A stretch of DNA of 64,000 bases from JACVRW01 sp963757815 (GCA_963757815.1 CAVWSN010000018.1:1-64000); one strand, 5' to 3'; counted from the stretch's first letter, positions 18,165-27,866 are shown. Made by a program: numbers and translations. Notes: a model not told the origin generated them from the sequence alone.

Positions 18165-18952
18165 CAGCCCCTCTCGACGCCCAGGTAGCGGCGCTGGGCC
18201 TCGGGATCGTTCGCGATCTCGCTGGCCGTGGTCTCGGTGAAGATGCGGCCCGCCACCATCACGAGCTGTCGCTCGGCCAGCGCCGTGGCCACGGCCAGGT
18301 TCTGCTCGACGACCAGGATTGCGAGCCCCTCGCCGCTCAGGCGCCGGAAGGTCTCGGTGAGCGACTCGATGATGGCCGGCGCGAGCCCCTCGGAGGGCTC
18401 GTCCATCACGAGCAGCCGCGGGTTGGTGAGCAGCGCCCGGCCGATCGCCAGCATCTGCTGCTCACCGCCCGAGAGCTGCATGCCGCCGTTTCGGCGGCGC
18501 TCGGCGAGGCGGGGGAAGAGCTCGTAGACGGCGTCGGGGGTCCAGCGCTGCTCACCGCGCGAGGCGACCATGCGCAGGTGCTCGTCGACGGTGAGCGACT
18601 CGAAGAGCCGCCGGCCCTGCGGGACATAGCCGATGCCCGAGGCCGCGATCTTGTACGACGGGCGCCCGACGCATTCCTCTCCCCGGAAGCGGATGGAGCC
18701 GCGGGTGGTGGCCGGTCGGATCTGCATGATCGCGTTGCAGAGCGTCGTCTTGCCCATGCCGTTGCGGCCGATGATGGCCACCGGCTCGTCCCCCATCGTG
18801 AAGGTCACGCCCTGCAGCACGTGCGCCGGGCCGTAGAAGGCGTCCAGGCCCGAGACCTCGAGCAGCGAGCCGTCGTCGGGAGCGAGCTCGCTGACGACGT
18901 CGACGTCGCCGTGCGGGGCGGCCCTGCCTTCGCTCTCGGCCGCCGCGCTCAA
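18164..18952 (-). CDS. livF: Branched-chain-amino-acid-type ABC transporter ATP-binding protein
   Basis: A 262-residue ABC ATPase. Walker A IIGRNGMGKTTL, LivF-type GYVPQGRRLFESLTV, signature LSGGEQQMLAIGRAL, Walker B LLVMDEPSEGLAP and switch His region ILVVEQNL are present. It is the cytoplasmic motor of a hydrophobic-amino-acid-type (HAAT) importer, together with livG, livH, livM and the binding protein in the same operon. The N-terminus carries about 30 extra residues before the ABC domain. It overlaps livG by 4 nt. Confidence 0.95.
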   Translation of the reverse strand: MSAAAESEGRAAPHGDVDVVSELAPDDGSLLEVSGLDAFYGPAHVLQGVTFTMGDEPVAIIGRNGMGKTTLCNAIMQIRPATTRGSIRFRGEECVGRPSYKIAASGIGYVPQGRRLFESLTVDEHLRMVASRGEQRWTPDAVYELFPRLAERRRNGGMQLSGGEQQMLAIGRALLTNPRLLVMDEPSEGLAPAIIESLTETFRRLSGEGLAILVVEQNLAVATALAERQLVMVAGRIFTETTASEIANDPEAQRRYLGVERG

Positions 18953-19737
18953 GTCTGCTCCTCGTCGTCGCCCACCTGGCCGCCCAGGTAGAGATCGTGC
19001 ACGAGCTGGTTCGAGCGGATCTCCTCGGGGGTGCCCTCGACGATCTTCTGGCCGTCGTGCATCATCGTCACCGTCTCGGCGACCCGCAGGGCGACGTCCA
19101 TGTCGTGCTCGATGAGCACCAGGGTGATCTCGCGGTCGAGCTCGAGGAGCATGTCGGTCAGCGCCACGCGCTCGCCGCGCGAGAGCCCGGAGGCCGGCTC
19201 GTCGAGCAGCATCAGCTTGGGATCCACGGCCCGCGCCATGCCCACCTCGAGCTGACGCTGCTCGCCGTGGGAGATGGACCCCACGAGCGTCTCGAGCTTG
19301 GGGGCCAGGCCGACCTGGGCGGCGAGCTCACGCGCACGCTCGCGCAGCTCGCGATCGACCGCCCGGCGACGCAGGCGCAGGTGGCCCTTGCGCGTGCCGA
19401 GCACCGCCAGGTAGAGGTTGTCCTCGACCGACAGGCCCAGGAACAGCCGCGACTTCTGGTAGGTGCGGCCCATGCCCAGCCGCGCGCGGCCCGGCGCCGA
19501 GACCTCGGCCACGTCCCGCCCGAGGAAGAAGATCGAGCCCGAGGTGGCCGGCATGTCGCCCGAGATCACGTTGAACAGCGTGGTCTTGCCGGCCCCGTTG
19601 GGACCGAGGATCGCACGGCGCTCGCCGTGCGCGACGTCGAGGTCGACGTCGCGCACGGCATCGAGGCCGCCGAACCGCCGGCCGACCCCGCGCAAGCGCA
19701 GGATCGGCTCGGTCTGTTCGGATACTGCCTCCGTCAC
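18949..19737 (-). CDS. livG: Branched-chain-amino-acid-type ABC transporter ATP-binding protein
   Basis: A 262-residue ABC ATPase: Walker A ILGPNGAGKTTL, LivG-type GMGRTYQKSRLFLGLSV, signature SHGEQRQLEVGMA, Walker B LMLLDEPASGLSRGE, and VLIEHDMDVAL. I chose the GTG at 19737 (VTEAVSEQTEP), 7 nt after the stop of the binding-protein gene; the longer upstream frame is shadow. It pairs with LivF to power the importer. Confidence 0.94.
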   Translation of the reverse strand: MTEAVSEQTEPILRLRGVGRRFGGLDAVRDVDLDVAHGERRAILGPNGAGKTTLFNVISGDMPATSGSIFFLGRDVAEVSAPGRARLGMGRTYQKSRLFLGLSVEDNLYLAVLGTRKGHLRLRRRAVDRELRERARELAAQVGLAPKLETLVGSISHGEQRQLEVGMARAVDPKLMLLDEPASGLSRGERVALTDMLLELDREITLVLIEHDMDVALRVAETVTMMHDGQKIVEGTPEEIRSNQLVHDLYLGGQVGDDEEQT

Positions 19738-19744
19738 GGACCCC

Positions 19745-21246
19745 CTAGCCCCCGACGACCTTCGGCTTCTCGGTCTTGCCGAGCCACGGGATGTTCCGCT
19801 TCTCGCAGGGCGGGTACGTCCGTCCGGGCGCCGGGCTCGAGTCGCTGAACGTGCCCCCAAACGTCTGGTCCACGTCCGGCACGCTGCCCACGGTCTTCGT
19901 GGCCAGCCCCTGGTCGCCCTCGACCAGCTGCAGGTAGTACTGGTCGGTGATCGCCTGGCGGTTCTCGTCCAGCGTGATCTTGCCGTACGGAGCGTTCAGC
20001 GAGATCTGCGCCAGCGCGTCCTGCAGTTCCTTCTGGCCGCCGGAGATGTCGCCCTTGACCTGCTTGAGCGCCTCGATCAGCCCCCACGTGTTCACGAAGT
20101 AGCTGTACGTGAACACACTGGCCGCCTGGGGCGCGGGTGCGGGTCACCACCGGGCGGGATCTCCTTGAACCACTTGCCGATGATGCCGTTGGCGTAGTAC
20201 TGGGCCTCCGGCGTATCCAGATCGCCGGCCGTGCCCGCGCCGCCGGCGTACACGCCCGCGACCCGGGGGCCGAGCTGCTCGAACTGCGACGGCGTGCCCC
20301 AGAACACGTTGCCCAGGAACTTCTTGGCGTCGATCGGCCCCTTGGCCTGCTCGTAGGCCTTCAGGAACGGGATGAGACCCGCGCCGCCGACGGCCACGAA
20401 CGTGCCGTCCACGTCGTCCGGCAGCTGCTGCGCGAAGGACGAGTAGTCCGTCGTGTTCAGCGGCGGGAAGACCCGCTTGGTGACCTGTCCGCCGGCCGCG
20501 CAGAACTCGGCGATGAAGCCGGCCATCGACGTCCAGCCGAAGCTGTAGTCGTCGCCGATCACCGCCGCCGTACGCCAACCGAGCTCGTTGTAGGCCAGGT
20601 CGCCCAGGCCGGCGTTGAACTGGGCACCGTCACCGTTGAAGCGCGCGAAGTTCGGCGCCCGCACCTTGAGCGTGGTGTCCTGCGCACCGGCCGCACCGTT
20701 GACGAAGGTCTTCTCCGGGTGCTGCTTGGCGTAGTTGGCCACCGCGATCGACTCATCGCCCGAGAGCGGGCCGATCATGATGTCCGCGTCGAGCTGCTCC
20801 ATCAGCCGCCGCGTCTCCTTGATGGCCGTGCCCGACGTGTCGTCGCCGCAGCCGACGCCCACCAGCTCGAGCGGGTGGCCGTTGATCGCGCCGCCGGTCC
20901 ATCCGTCACGCGGCTTGTCCGGGTTCTTGGGCTTGGCGCCCGCGAACTGGGCCATCGCCGAGACGGCGCCGGCCATGTTCTGGTTGTCGAAGGTGCCGAA
21001 CGCGCCCTTGCACTCGGAGAGCACGGCGACCTTGATCGGCGTCCCGCTGCCCCCCGTCTCCTGCTTGACGGCGGCGTACCCCGGGGGCGCCTCCGTGGTG
21101 CTCGGCGCCTCCTCGGAGGTCGCCTCGCCTCCGCCGCCGCCGTCGTCGTCGTCGTCGTCGCCGCAGCCCGCAAACGCGAGCGCCGCGATCCCCAGGAGAA
21201 GCGCAAGCCACATCAGGCCGCGCCTCCGTTCCCTTACCTCTGACAT
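19745..21246 (-). CDS. HAAT-type ABC transporter substrate-binding lipoprotein, one frameshift
   Basis: Begins MSEVRERRRG with a lipoprotein signal ending ALAFAGC, followed by an Asp/Gly-rich linker (a GTC-repeat tract at 21140-21165 on the plus strand). The type I binding fold follows: VAVLSECKGAFGTF, ADIMIGPLSGDESIAVANYA, TAAVIGDDYSFGWTSMAGF and GTFVAVGGAGLIPFLKAYE. The C-terminal part (VFTYSYFVNTWGLIEALKQV to the stop) is in another frame. Adding one G near 20141 restores DPAPAPQAASVFTYS. The span is 1502 nt (3n+2). It probably defines the importer's substrate, which cannot be read from sequence. Confidence 0.9.
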
Positions 21247-21295
21247 TGCCTGTCTTCCTCCTCTCGCCGTGGACCCATGCCCCGGCGGTGTCGTT

Positions 21296-22371
21296 CTACG
21301 AGCCCGTGAGCGTCGATGATCCACGCTCACCTGCCGGCACAGCGCCGGCCGAACCTCCTTCCCCGGTCGTCTCACCCGGGCTGGACGGACCGCGCAGCCG
21401 CCCGACCGTCCGCTCCCACAGGCCGACCAGGCCGTCGGGGGACACGAGCACGATGACCAGGAAGATCAACCCGATCAGCGTGTGGAACCGCTCGGCCACG
21501 AAGCCGACGTCCTGCGCGTAGTTGTTGATCAGGACGAATACGAACGCCCCGACCCACGCCCCCTCGAGCCGGAACATTCCGCCGATGACGGCGATCAGGA
21601 GCACGTCGATCGTCGCGGTGAGGTCGATGGTCGACGGCGCGATCTGCGCGTTCCACCAGACGAAGAGAATCCCGGCCAGCGCCGCCACGAAACCCGCCAG
21701 CCCGAACGCGAGCAGGCGGTGCAGCGTGACGCTGTAGCCGAGCGAGCGCATCCGCACCGGGTCGTCGCGGATCCCCTGAAGGGCGAGCCCGAACGGAGTG
21801 CGCGCGACGTAGCGCAGCCCGACGTACACGAGCGCCGCCACCAGCAGGGTGGCGAAGTAGAGGCGGTTGGGGTGTGCGGTGCGGTCGAAGAAGTCGGGGA
21901 TCGGGATCCCGCTGATGCCGCCGAAGCCCGAGACGCTCGTCACCTGGCCGAAGAAGAGGTTGGCGATCACCGAGAAGACAAGCGTGATCATGAGGAAGTA
22001 GATGCCGTAGCTGCGGCTGGCCAGGGCGCCGAACACGAGCGCGACCAGGACTGCGATGGCGATGGCCACGACGATCCCCAGCACGGGGTCCCAGCCGAGG
22101 TTCATGCCCTTCGTGTTGCCCGTCGTCGTGAGGTTGCCGAGCGCGAACCCCGCGATGCCGTAGATCGCCACCTGGGCGAGGGACACCATCCCCCCGTCGG
22201 CCGAGAGGAAGATCAGGCTGGCGGCGACGATGCCCAGGAACATCGTCTGGGTCAGCAGCGTGCGCGACCCAGTACTCGCTGAAGATGAGCGGTGCGAACA
22301 GCGCGAGCACCACGAGCAGCCCGCCCGACCACGCGGTTGGGCGTGAGACGGGAGCTCGCCGCAGCGCTCAT
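21296..22371 (-). CDS. livM: Branched-chain-amino-acid-type ABC transporter permease, frameshifted near the N-terminus
   Basis: The LivM family is clear: LSADGGMVSLAQVAIYGIAG, LGIVVAIAIAVLVALVFGAL, YFLMITLVFSVIANLFFGQV, GLALQGIRDDPVRMRSLGYS (the permease EAA-like loop) and several membrane helices. The ATG at 22371 overlaps the livH stop as ATGA and gives MSAAASSRLTPNRVVG. The first helix then continues in a second frame (VVLALFAPLIFSEYWVA) and the rest in a third. Two indels near 22330 and 22260 are implied (span 3n+2). A hydrophilic C-terminal tail of about 30 residues follows the last helix. Confidence 0.9.
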
Positions 22372-23432
22372 GCGGGCCGGCCGAACAGCCCGAGCGGCCG
22401 TACGGCGAGCACGACCGCCAGCAGCACGAACGTGAAGATGATCGAGTAGAACGTGTAGTCGGACGGGAGGTAGGCGGCGGCGAAGTTCGTGGTCAGCCCC
22501 AGCAGCAGCGACCCGATGGCGGCTCCACCAAGGGACCCCATGCCGCCGATGATCACGACCACCAGCGAGTTGAGAAGCCAGAGCCCGTCGACCCCGGGCG
22601 CGAGGCTGGCGAACGAGCCGCCCATGGCGCCCCCGATGCCGGCGAGCGCCGACCCGATGAAGAAGGCGATCGCGAACGTCAGCTGGATGTTCACCCCGAG
22701 GGCGGAGACCATGTCGCGGTCGTCGACGCCCGCCCGGATCACCATCCCGGTGCGCGTGCGCTTGAGCCAGAACCACAGCGCTCCCCCGATGAACAGGCCC
22801 ACGCCGAGGATGACGATGCGCGTGAGCGTGTACTGCACGTCCGCGACCTGCAGATCGAGGAACTTGTCGAAGGTCCGGGGCCACGAGATGTCCTTCGCGA
22901 CGCCGCCGAAGTGGGCGAGCATCTGATCGGCGGCGATGATCGAGATCGCGATCGTGATCAGCGCCTGGCGCAGCTCCTGGCCCTGGTTCCAGCGCAGGAA
23001 GGCCTGCTGCATCAGCAACCCGACCCCGCCGACGATGAGACCCGCCGCCAGCAGGGGCAGGAACCAGTTCATGAAGCTGACCTGGGCGCTCGAGATGCCG
23101 AGGGCCGACCCGGCACCCGGCACCAGATCACGCTGCAGCTCGAGCGCGATGTAGCCGCCCAGCAGGAAGAACGCTCCGTGGGCCATGTTCACGACGCGCA
23201 TGAGGCCGAAGATGAGGGTGAAGCCGCTGGCGACGATGAAGTACAACGCCGCCGCCGTGACGCCGTTGAGCAGCGTGATGAGGAAGTCCTTGGGGTCGTC
23301 GACGGCCGGGCCGAAGGTGGTGTCCGACGCGATGAACAGGACCCAGACGATCGGGAACGCGATGACCAGCGCAAGGAGCACCAGTCCCGTGATCCGCAGC
23401 GCCCTCCCCAGGGACACACTCGTAGAAGCCAA
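22368..23432 (-). CDS. livH: Branched-chain-amino-acid-type ABC transporter permease
   Basis: A 354-residue polytopic membrane protein and the first gene of the long operon. Features: a first membrane helix LVLLALVIAFPIVWVLFIAS, then the LivH core NGVTAAALYFIVASGFTLIF, RVVNMAHGAFFLLGGYIA, GMVIRAGVDDRDMVSALGVN and a terminal VLLAVVLAVRPLGLFG. The start is TTG at 23432 (MASTSVSLGR). The length is longer than usual because of the extra N-terminal helix and a long periplasmic or linker insertion near residue 110. A TTGACT sequence on the minus strand near 23490 might be a -35 box, but no clear -10 follows. Confidence 0.92.
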   Translation of the reverse strand: MASTSVSLGRALRITGLVLLALVIAFPIVWVLFIASDTTFGPAVDDPKDFLITLLNGVTAAALYFIVASGFTLIFGLMRVVNMAHGAFFLLGGYIALELQRDLVPGAGSALGISSAQVSFMNWFLPLLAAGLIVGGVGLLMQQAFLRWNQGQELRQALITIAISIIAADQMLAHFGGVAKDISWPRTFDKFLDLQVADVQYTLTRIVILGVGLFIGGALWFWLKRTRTGMVIRAGVDDRDMVSALGVNIQLTFAIAFFIGSALAGIGGAMGGSFASLAPGVDGLWLLNSLVVVIIGGMGSLGGAAIGSLLLGLTTNFAAAYLPSDYTFYSIIFTFVLLAVVLAVRPLGLFGRPA

Positions 23433-23493
23433 GGCTGGGCGAAACTAACACCCCCCCGCATCCAAGCGCAAGGCTTTGTCCGGGCGGCTTAAG

Positions 23494-23982
23494 TCAAGGA
23501 AAATGTTCGCCCGGTGCCGCGGGCGCCAGGTACAGCCGCGCGCGCCGCGCCTCATCGCTCTGGGGGCGCTCGTCGGCGAGGAGCGCGATCTCCCCCACGA
23601 CCTCACGGTCCAGCGTCGAGGCGTCCGGCCAGTCGACCTCGACGAGGTTGCCCGCGGGGTCGCGGAGATACATCTGTGCCGAGCCGTCGATGAGCTCGCG
23701 CACCGGAGGGCCGAGAGCGTCGTCGAGCAGCCCTCGGTCGCGCGCCATGACGAAGGCGGCCTCGAAGTCGTCGACGTCGAGGCCGATGTGGTGGTAGGGC
23801 GGCGTCGCCGTCTCGCGCACGAAGAGGTGCAACTGCTGGTCGCCCAGGCGCAGCCACTCGACGTGGATGTCGAAGTCGGGGCTGGGCAGGCGCTCCATCC
23901 CGAACACCTCGGTGTAGAAGCGAAGCGACTCGTCCATGTCGACGGCATGGATGCTCACGTGGTTGAAGCGGAGGGCACGCAT
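23494..23982 (-). CDS. VOC-family (glyoxalase/dioxygenase-fold) protein
   Basis: A 162-residue protein starting MRALRFNHVSIHAVDMDESL, a typical VOC opening with a metal His. A second half has PYHHIGLDVDDFEAAFVMAR and a C-terminal MYLRDPAGNLVEVDWPD with the usual Glu ligand. The family covers glyoxalases, extradiol dioxygenases and epimerases; which one is not resolvable. It is the last gene of the second minus-strand run. I chose the ATG at 23982; an in-frame extension upstream has no similarity. Confidence 0.82.
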   Translation of the reverse strand: MRALRFNHVSIHAVDMDESLRFYTEVFGMERLPSPDFDIHVEWLRLGDQQLHLFVRETATPPYHHIGLDVDDFEAAFVMARDRGLLDDALGPPVRELIDGSAQMYLRDPAGNLVEVDWPDASTLDREVVGEIALLADERPQSDEARRARLYLAPAAPGEHFP

Positions 23983-24017
23983 GCCTCGGACGCTATCCGG
24001 TCGAGCGTGACGTATCG

Positions 24018-24030
24018 GTGAACTATTCAC
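24018..24030. promoter_or_regulatory. Short palindrome GTGAA-CTA-TTCAC
   Basis: A perfect 5+5 palindrome about 36 nt before the VOC gene start and overlapping the 3' end of the amidase gene. It could be an operator for a local regulator, but a 10-base palindrome can occur by chance. Confidence 0.2.
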
Positions 24031-25293
24031 GGCTGCGTCACGTTCGTCGGGGACGGGGGGAGCGCGCCCTCCCGCTCCAGCGCCAGCGCCGCAGCGATGA
24101 CGACGTCGGGGTCGCGGCCGGCGAGCTGCAGCTCGCCGAGGGCGATCGCGGGCCAGCCGAGCAGGCTCCAGGGCCGTACGTAGACGGCGAGCGGGATGCG
24201 GACCTCCAGCTCGTCGACTCCGACCGGCGGCAGCTCGGTGACGCCAAGCGTGGGCGAGGCGAAGAGGTCGACGGACGGCTCGGCGCGAGCACGGACGCGC
24301 CAGGCCTCGAGACCCGCTCGCGCCGCCTCGCGCTCGGCGGGCGTGACCTGCTCGGCGGCGTCGAGTTTCGCCCGGATGGCCGGGCCGTACTCGTCACGCC
24401 GGGCGGGGAAGGTCGCCGCGTGGGCCTCAGCGGCGTCGGCCATGAACAGGGGCCAGGTGTCCGTCTCGGGCGCGGGCGGGCGCGACCTCGCGCACGTCGG
24501 CGCCCAGCGCCCGTAGCCGCGCGGCGATCCCGGTCGCGCGCGGGTCGCCCACGATCTCCGCGCCGGCCCCGCTCACGTCCGGCGGCCCGGTCAGGACGCC
24601 CACTCGGAGGCCGCGCATCCGGGGCGTGGGCACCGGAGTCCCCGTGAGGATCGAATGGGCGAGCGCGCAATCGGCGGCGGTCCGGGCCATCGGCCCGACC
24701 GTGTCGAAGCTGCGGGCCAGCGGGAACACGCCATCGGTCGCGATCGCGCCCAGCCGGGGCTTGAGCCCCACGACACCGCACGCCCCGGCCGGCATCCGGA
24801 CCGAGCCGCCGGTGTCGGTGCCGAGGGCGAGCGGTACCAGCCCCGCGGCGAGCGCCGCGGCGTTGCCGGCGCTCGAGCCGCCCGCGATCCGGTCCGGGCG
24901 GCCCGGGTTGACGACGTCACCGAAGTGGACGTTCTGGCCCGTGACCCCCCACGCGAACTCGTCGGCGTTGGCCTTGCCCACGACGATCGCGCCCTCGGCC
25001 TCGAGCGCGGCCAGCGCCGGGGCGGTGCGCTTCGGGACGTGCTCGGCGTAGATGGCCGAGGCGTATGTGGTGCGGACGCCGGCGGTGTCGATGAGGTCCT
25101 TGACCAGCAGGGGCACGCCGGCCAGGTGCCCTCGCACACCGGCGCGGGCACGGGCCAGCGCGCGCTCGGCGCAGAGCGTGATCACGGCACGCAGGTCGCT
25201 CCGGGCCTCCAGCCTGCCGACCGCCTCGGCCACGGCCTCCTCGGCGCCCAGCCTTCCCGCGCGGACGGCGGCCGCCACCTCAGCGGCGGTCAT
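24027..25293 (-). CDS. Amidase-signature-family hydrolase, one frameshift
   Basis: The amidase signature is complete: catalytic Lys in LLVKDLIDTAGVRTTYAS, the Gly/Ser-rich block RIAGGSSAGNAAALAAG and the Ser nucleophile region LALGTDTGGSVRMPAGACGV, then VGLKPRLGAIATDGVFPLA. The C-terminal part (MADAAEAHAATFPARRDEY to the stop) is in a different frame. The change lies near 24480 in a GCGCCCGCCC stretch, where one extra base is likely (span 3n+1). It hydrolyses an amide bond. It is shorter than GatA and lies beside RidA and a ThDP enzyme, so it is probably catabolic. The ATG overlaps the RidA gene's end by 14 nt. Confidence 0.88.
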
Positions 25294-25675
25294 GGAGCAG
25301 CGCCACGGCCTCGACTTCCAGCCGCGCCCCCGCCACCGCGAGGCCGCTGACCTCCACCAGCGTGCTCGCCGGCCGCGCCGCGCCGAAGAAGCGCTGGCGG
25401 ACGGTGTTGATCCGCGGGCGGTCGTCGACGTCGAGGAGGTAGACCGTGACCTTGACGACGTCGGCCGGCCCGGCCCCGGCGGCGGCTAGGACGCGCCCCA
25501 GCAGCGCGAAGACCTGCTCTGCCTGGGCGACGACGTCCGAGCCGCCGACGAGCTCGCCCCGGGCGTCCACCGCGACGATCCCCGAGACGAAGAGCAGCTC
25601 GCCGGCACGGACCGCGTCGGTGTAGTGGCTGATCGGTTCGGGCAGGCCCTCGACCCGCAGCTCCTGACGGCTCAC
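25280..25675 (-). CDS. RidA/YjgF-family protein
   Basis: A 131-residue protein, normal family length. It begins VSRQELRVEGLPEPISHYTDAV, then AGELLFVSGIVAVDARGELV, VVKVTVYLLDVDDRPRINTV and a C-terminal ARPASTLVEVSGLAVAGARL. The Arg that anchors the substrate carboxylate in RidA proteins is present in this last block (RPAST). The family hydrolyses reactive enamines and imines or acts as a pathway deaminase. The GTG start overlaps the ThDP enzyme stop as GTGA. Confidence 0.88.
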   Translation of the reverse strand: MSRQELRVEGLPEPISHYTDAVRAGELLFVSGIVAVDARGELVGGSDVVAQAEQVFALLGRVLAAAGAGPADVVKVTVYLLDVDDRPRINTVRQRFFGAARPASTLVEVSGLAVAGARLEVEAVALLHDRR

Positions 25676-27330
25676 ACCGCCGCCTCGCGGATCTCGCTCA
25701 GCGTCTGCGCGGGCGTGATGGCCTCGGGATCGACACGCAGCTCGAGCACCGCCGGCCGCCCGGCCGCGAGCGCCTCGTCGAGGGCGGCGCCGGCGTCCGC
25801 CGTTCGCTCGACCACCGCCCCGTGGGCGCCGAACGCGCGCGCCAGCGCCGCGAAGTCGGGGTTCACCAGGTCGGTGCCCATGACGCGCCCGGGGAAGTGG
25901 CGCTCCTGGTGCATGCGGATCGTCCCCCACATCCCGTTGTTGACGACGAGCACGACGATATGGAGCTCTTCCTGCACCGCCGTCGCGAGCTCCTGCCCGC
26001 TCATGAGGAAGTCGCCGTCGCCGGCCAGGCAGACCACCGTCCGCTCAGGGTGGACCGCCTTGGCCGCGAGCGCAGCGGGCACGCCGTAGCCCATCGCGCC
26101 GGACTGCGGCGCGAGCTGGGTCCCGTAGCGCCGAAACGAGTAGAAGCGGTGCGCCCAGACCGTGAAGTTGCCGGCTCCCGAGGTGAGGATGGCGTCGGGC
26201 CCGAGGCGCTCGCGCAGCAGCGCCATGACCTCGGCCAGCTGCAGCTCGCCGGGCAGCTCGCGATGGCGGCCTCGGTTCTCCTCGTACGCAGCGCGGGCCT
26301 CGGCCACGAGCTCGCGCCGCGTGGCCGCGCGCTCGCTGAGGTCGAGCGCGCGCGCCGCCGCCGCGAACTCCGGCAGGCCCGACACGATCGCCAGCTCGGA
26401 CTGATAGACGGCACCGAGCTCGTCCGGGTCGGGATGGACGTGAACGAGGCGCTGGCGCGGGCGCGGGATGTCGAGCAGCGCGTAGCCGCCTGAGGCGATG
26501 TCGCCGAGCCGGCCTCCGACCGCCACGAGCACGTCGGCCTGCTCGATGCGCTCCCGCAGCGCGGGCATCATCCCGATCCCCGCGTGGCCGGCGTAGATCT
26601 CGGCCTCGTTGTCGACGTAGTCCTGACAGCGGAAGGAGGCCGCGACCGGGATCGCGGCTGCCGTGGCGAAGGCCACGAGGTCCTCGCCGGCCTCGGCGCT
26701 CCAGCCGCCCTCGCCGACCACCACGAGCGGGCGCCAGGCCTCGGCCAGGAGCGCCCGCAGGCGCTCTAGGTCGGCGACGCGGGGCGCCGCCGCCGCGACG
26801 GGCACGCGCGCCGCGTCGGGCACGTCGGCCTCGACGCTCAGCACGTCCTCGGGCAGCCCGACGACCACCGGGCCCGGCCGGCCCGAGCGCGCCACCCAGA
26901 ACGCGCGGGCGAGGATCTCGGGCAGCCGCGCGGCGTCCTCCACCTGCGTGGCCCACTTGGCCGCGCTGCCGAAGACCGCGCGCAGGTCGAGCTCCTGAAA
27001 GGCCTCGCGGCCGCTCGTACCGCGCTGTACCTGGCCCACGAGCAGGATGAGCGGCGTGGAGTCCTGGCGCGCGGTGTGAACGCCGATCGCCGCGTGCATC
27101 GCTCCCGGGCCGCGGGTGACCAGGCAGATGCCCGGCCGGCCCGTGAGCTTGCCGTAGGCCTCGGCCATGTTGGCCGCCCCGGCCTCGTGGCGCGCCGGAA
27201 CGAAGCGCACGGGGGCGTCGTACAGGGCGTCGAGGACGTCGAGGTAGCTCTCGCCGGGCACGCCGAAGGCCAACTCGGCCCCGTGCGCCGCGAGCTGGTC
27301 GACGAGGATGCGTCCGCCCGAGCGGATCAC
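25672..27330 (-). CDS. Thiamine-diphosphate-dependent enzyme, acetolactate-synthase-like
   Basis: A 552-residue enzyme with three domains. The N-terminal PYR domain has the catalytic Glu in RHEAGAANMAEAYGKLTG. The central domain has RPLVVVGEGGWSAEA. The C-terminal PP domain has the ThDP motif GDGDFLMSGQELATA ending in VVNNGMWG. Its SGAMGYGVPAALAAKA block matches biosynthetic and catabolic acetolactate-synthase relatives. No regulatory subunit gene is nearby, so a catabolic carboligase or decarboxylase is more likely than IlvB (inference). I chose the GTG at 27330 (VIRSGGRILVDQLAAHG), which overlaps the cupin stop by 4 nt. Confidence 0.88.
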   Translation of the reverse strand: MIRSGGRILVDQLAAHGAELAFGVPGESYLDVLDALYDAPVRFVPARHEAGAANMAEAYGKLTGRPGICLVTRGPGAMHAAIGVHTARQDSTPLILLVGQVQRGTSGREAFQELDLRAVFGSAAKWATQVEDAARLPEILARAFWVARSGRPGPVVVGLPEDVLSVEADVPDAARVPVAAAAPRVADLERLRALLAEAWRPLVVVGEGGWSAEAGEDLVAFATAAAIPVAASFRCQDYVDNEAEIYAGHAGIGMMPALRERIEQADVLVAVGGRLGDIASGGYALLDIPRPRQRLVHVHPDPDELGAVYQSELAIVSGLPEFAAAARALDLSERAATRRELVAEARAAYEENRGRHRELPGELQLAEVMALLRERLGPDAILTSGAGNFTVWAHRFYSFRRYGTQLAPQSGAMGYGVPAALAAKAVHPERTVVCLAGDGDFLMSGQELATAVQEELHIVVLVVNNGMWGTIRMHQERHFPGRVMGTDLVNPDFAALARAFGAHGAVVERTADAGAALDEALAAGRPAVLELRVDPEAITPAQTLSEIREAAV

Positions 27331-27866
27331 GCGCGGACCGGCCGCTCGAGGAGGATCGTCGCCTTCTGGGTCTTCGGCCGCTGCGCGTCGTCCGGATCGA
27401 CATAGCGGATCGTCCGCTGCCCGGCCAGCACGGCGGGGACCAACATAACCCGCACGAACGCCGAGGGCCCGGCCGCCGTCGTCGTGGCCAGGACCGGCTC
27501 GGGCCCGCGCTCGAACCACGCCTGCCCCGGGCCGTAGGTCGTGCTGATCCCCTCGGTCTCGATCGTGATCTCCCCGAACAGGAGGCGCCGGATCCCGGCC
27601 CCGGGATGCGTGTGGCGATACGCGACCCCGCCCGGCGGGAAGTCCACGCGATCACAGCGCAAGAGCCAGGAGTCGCCGTTCGCCAGCGCGATCTCGGCCG
27701 AGAGCGCCGCCTCTCCGCTGTCCTCGTCGCCGAGCGTCCAGCGCAGGGCTGGCCCGTCCACACGGACCTGAGCGTCGTGGGCCCGCTCGTCCTCGAGGGC
27801 GAAGACGATCACGTTGTCGCCCGCAGGGTCGACGCCGTCGGGGTGCTCGAAGAGGGACAGCCTCAA
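27327..27866 (-). CDS. Cupin-like hypothetical protein
   Basis: A 179-residue protein beginning at a TTG (LRLSLFEHPDG) that overlaps the SDR stop as TTGA. The middle has PPGGVAYRHTHPGAGIRRLL and FGEITIETEGISTTYGPGQAW, a cupin-type His-x-His and beta-strand pattern. The ends show no known motif. It lies in a run of overlapping catabolic genes. Specific function unknown. Confidence 0.7.
   Translation of the reverse strand: MRLSLFEHPDGVDPAGDNVIVFALEDERAHDAQVRVDGPALRWTLGDEDSGEAALSAEIALANGDSWLLRCDRVDFPPGGVAYRHTHPGAGIRRLLFGEITIETEGISTTYGPGQAWFERGPEPVLATTTAAGPSAFVRVMLVPAVLAGQRTIRYVDPDDAQRPKTQKATILLERPVRA

Noticed and set aside
21138..21168. GTC trinucleotide repeat as a possible regulatory or unstable repeat
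   Set aside because: It encodes the poly-Asp linker that follows the lipobox of the binding protein, as in other lipoproteins of this window (for example 49320-49350).
23449..23456. C7 run upstream of livH as a phase-variation tract
   Set aside because: It lies in the untranslated leader and a single G/C run of this length is expected in such GC-rich DNA.
25672..27330. Biosynthetic acetolactate synthase large subunit (ilvB)
   Set aside because: No small regulatory subunit or ilvC/ilvD follows, and the gene is coupled to RidA and a cupin in a catabolic run. The family assignment stays at ThDP enzyme.
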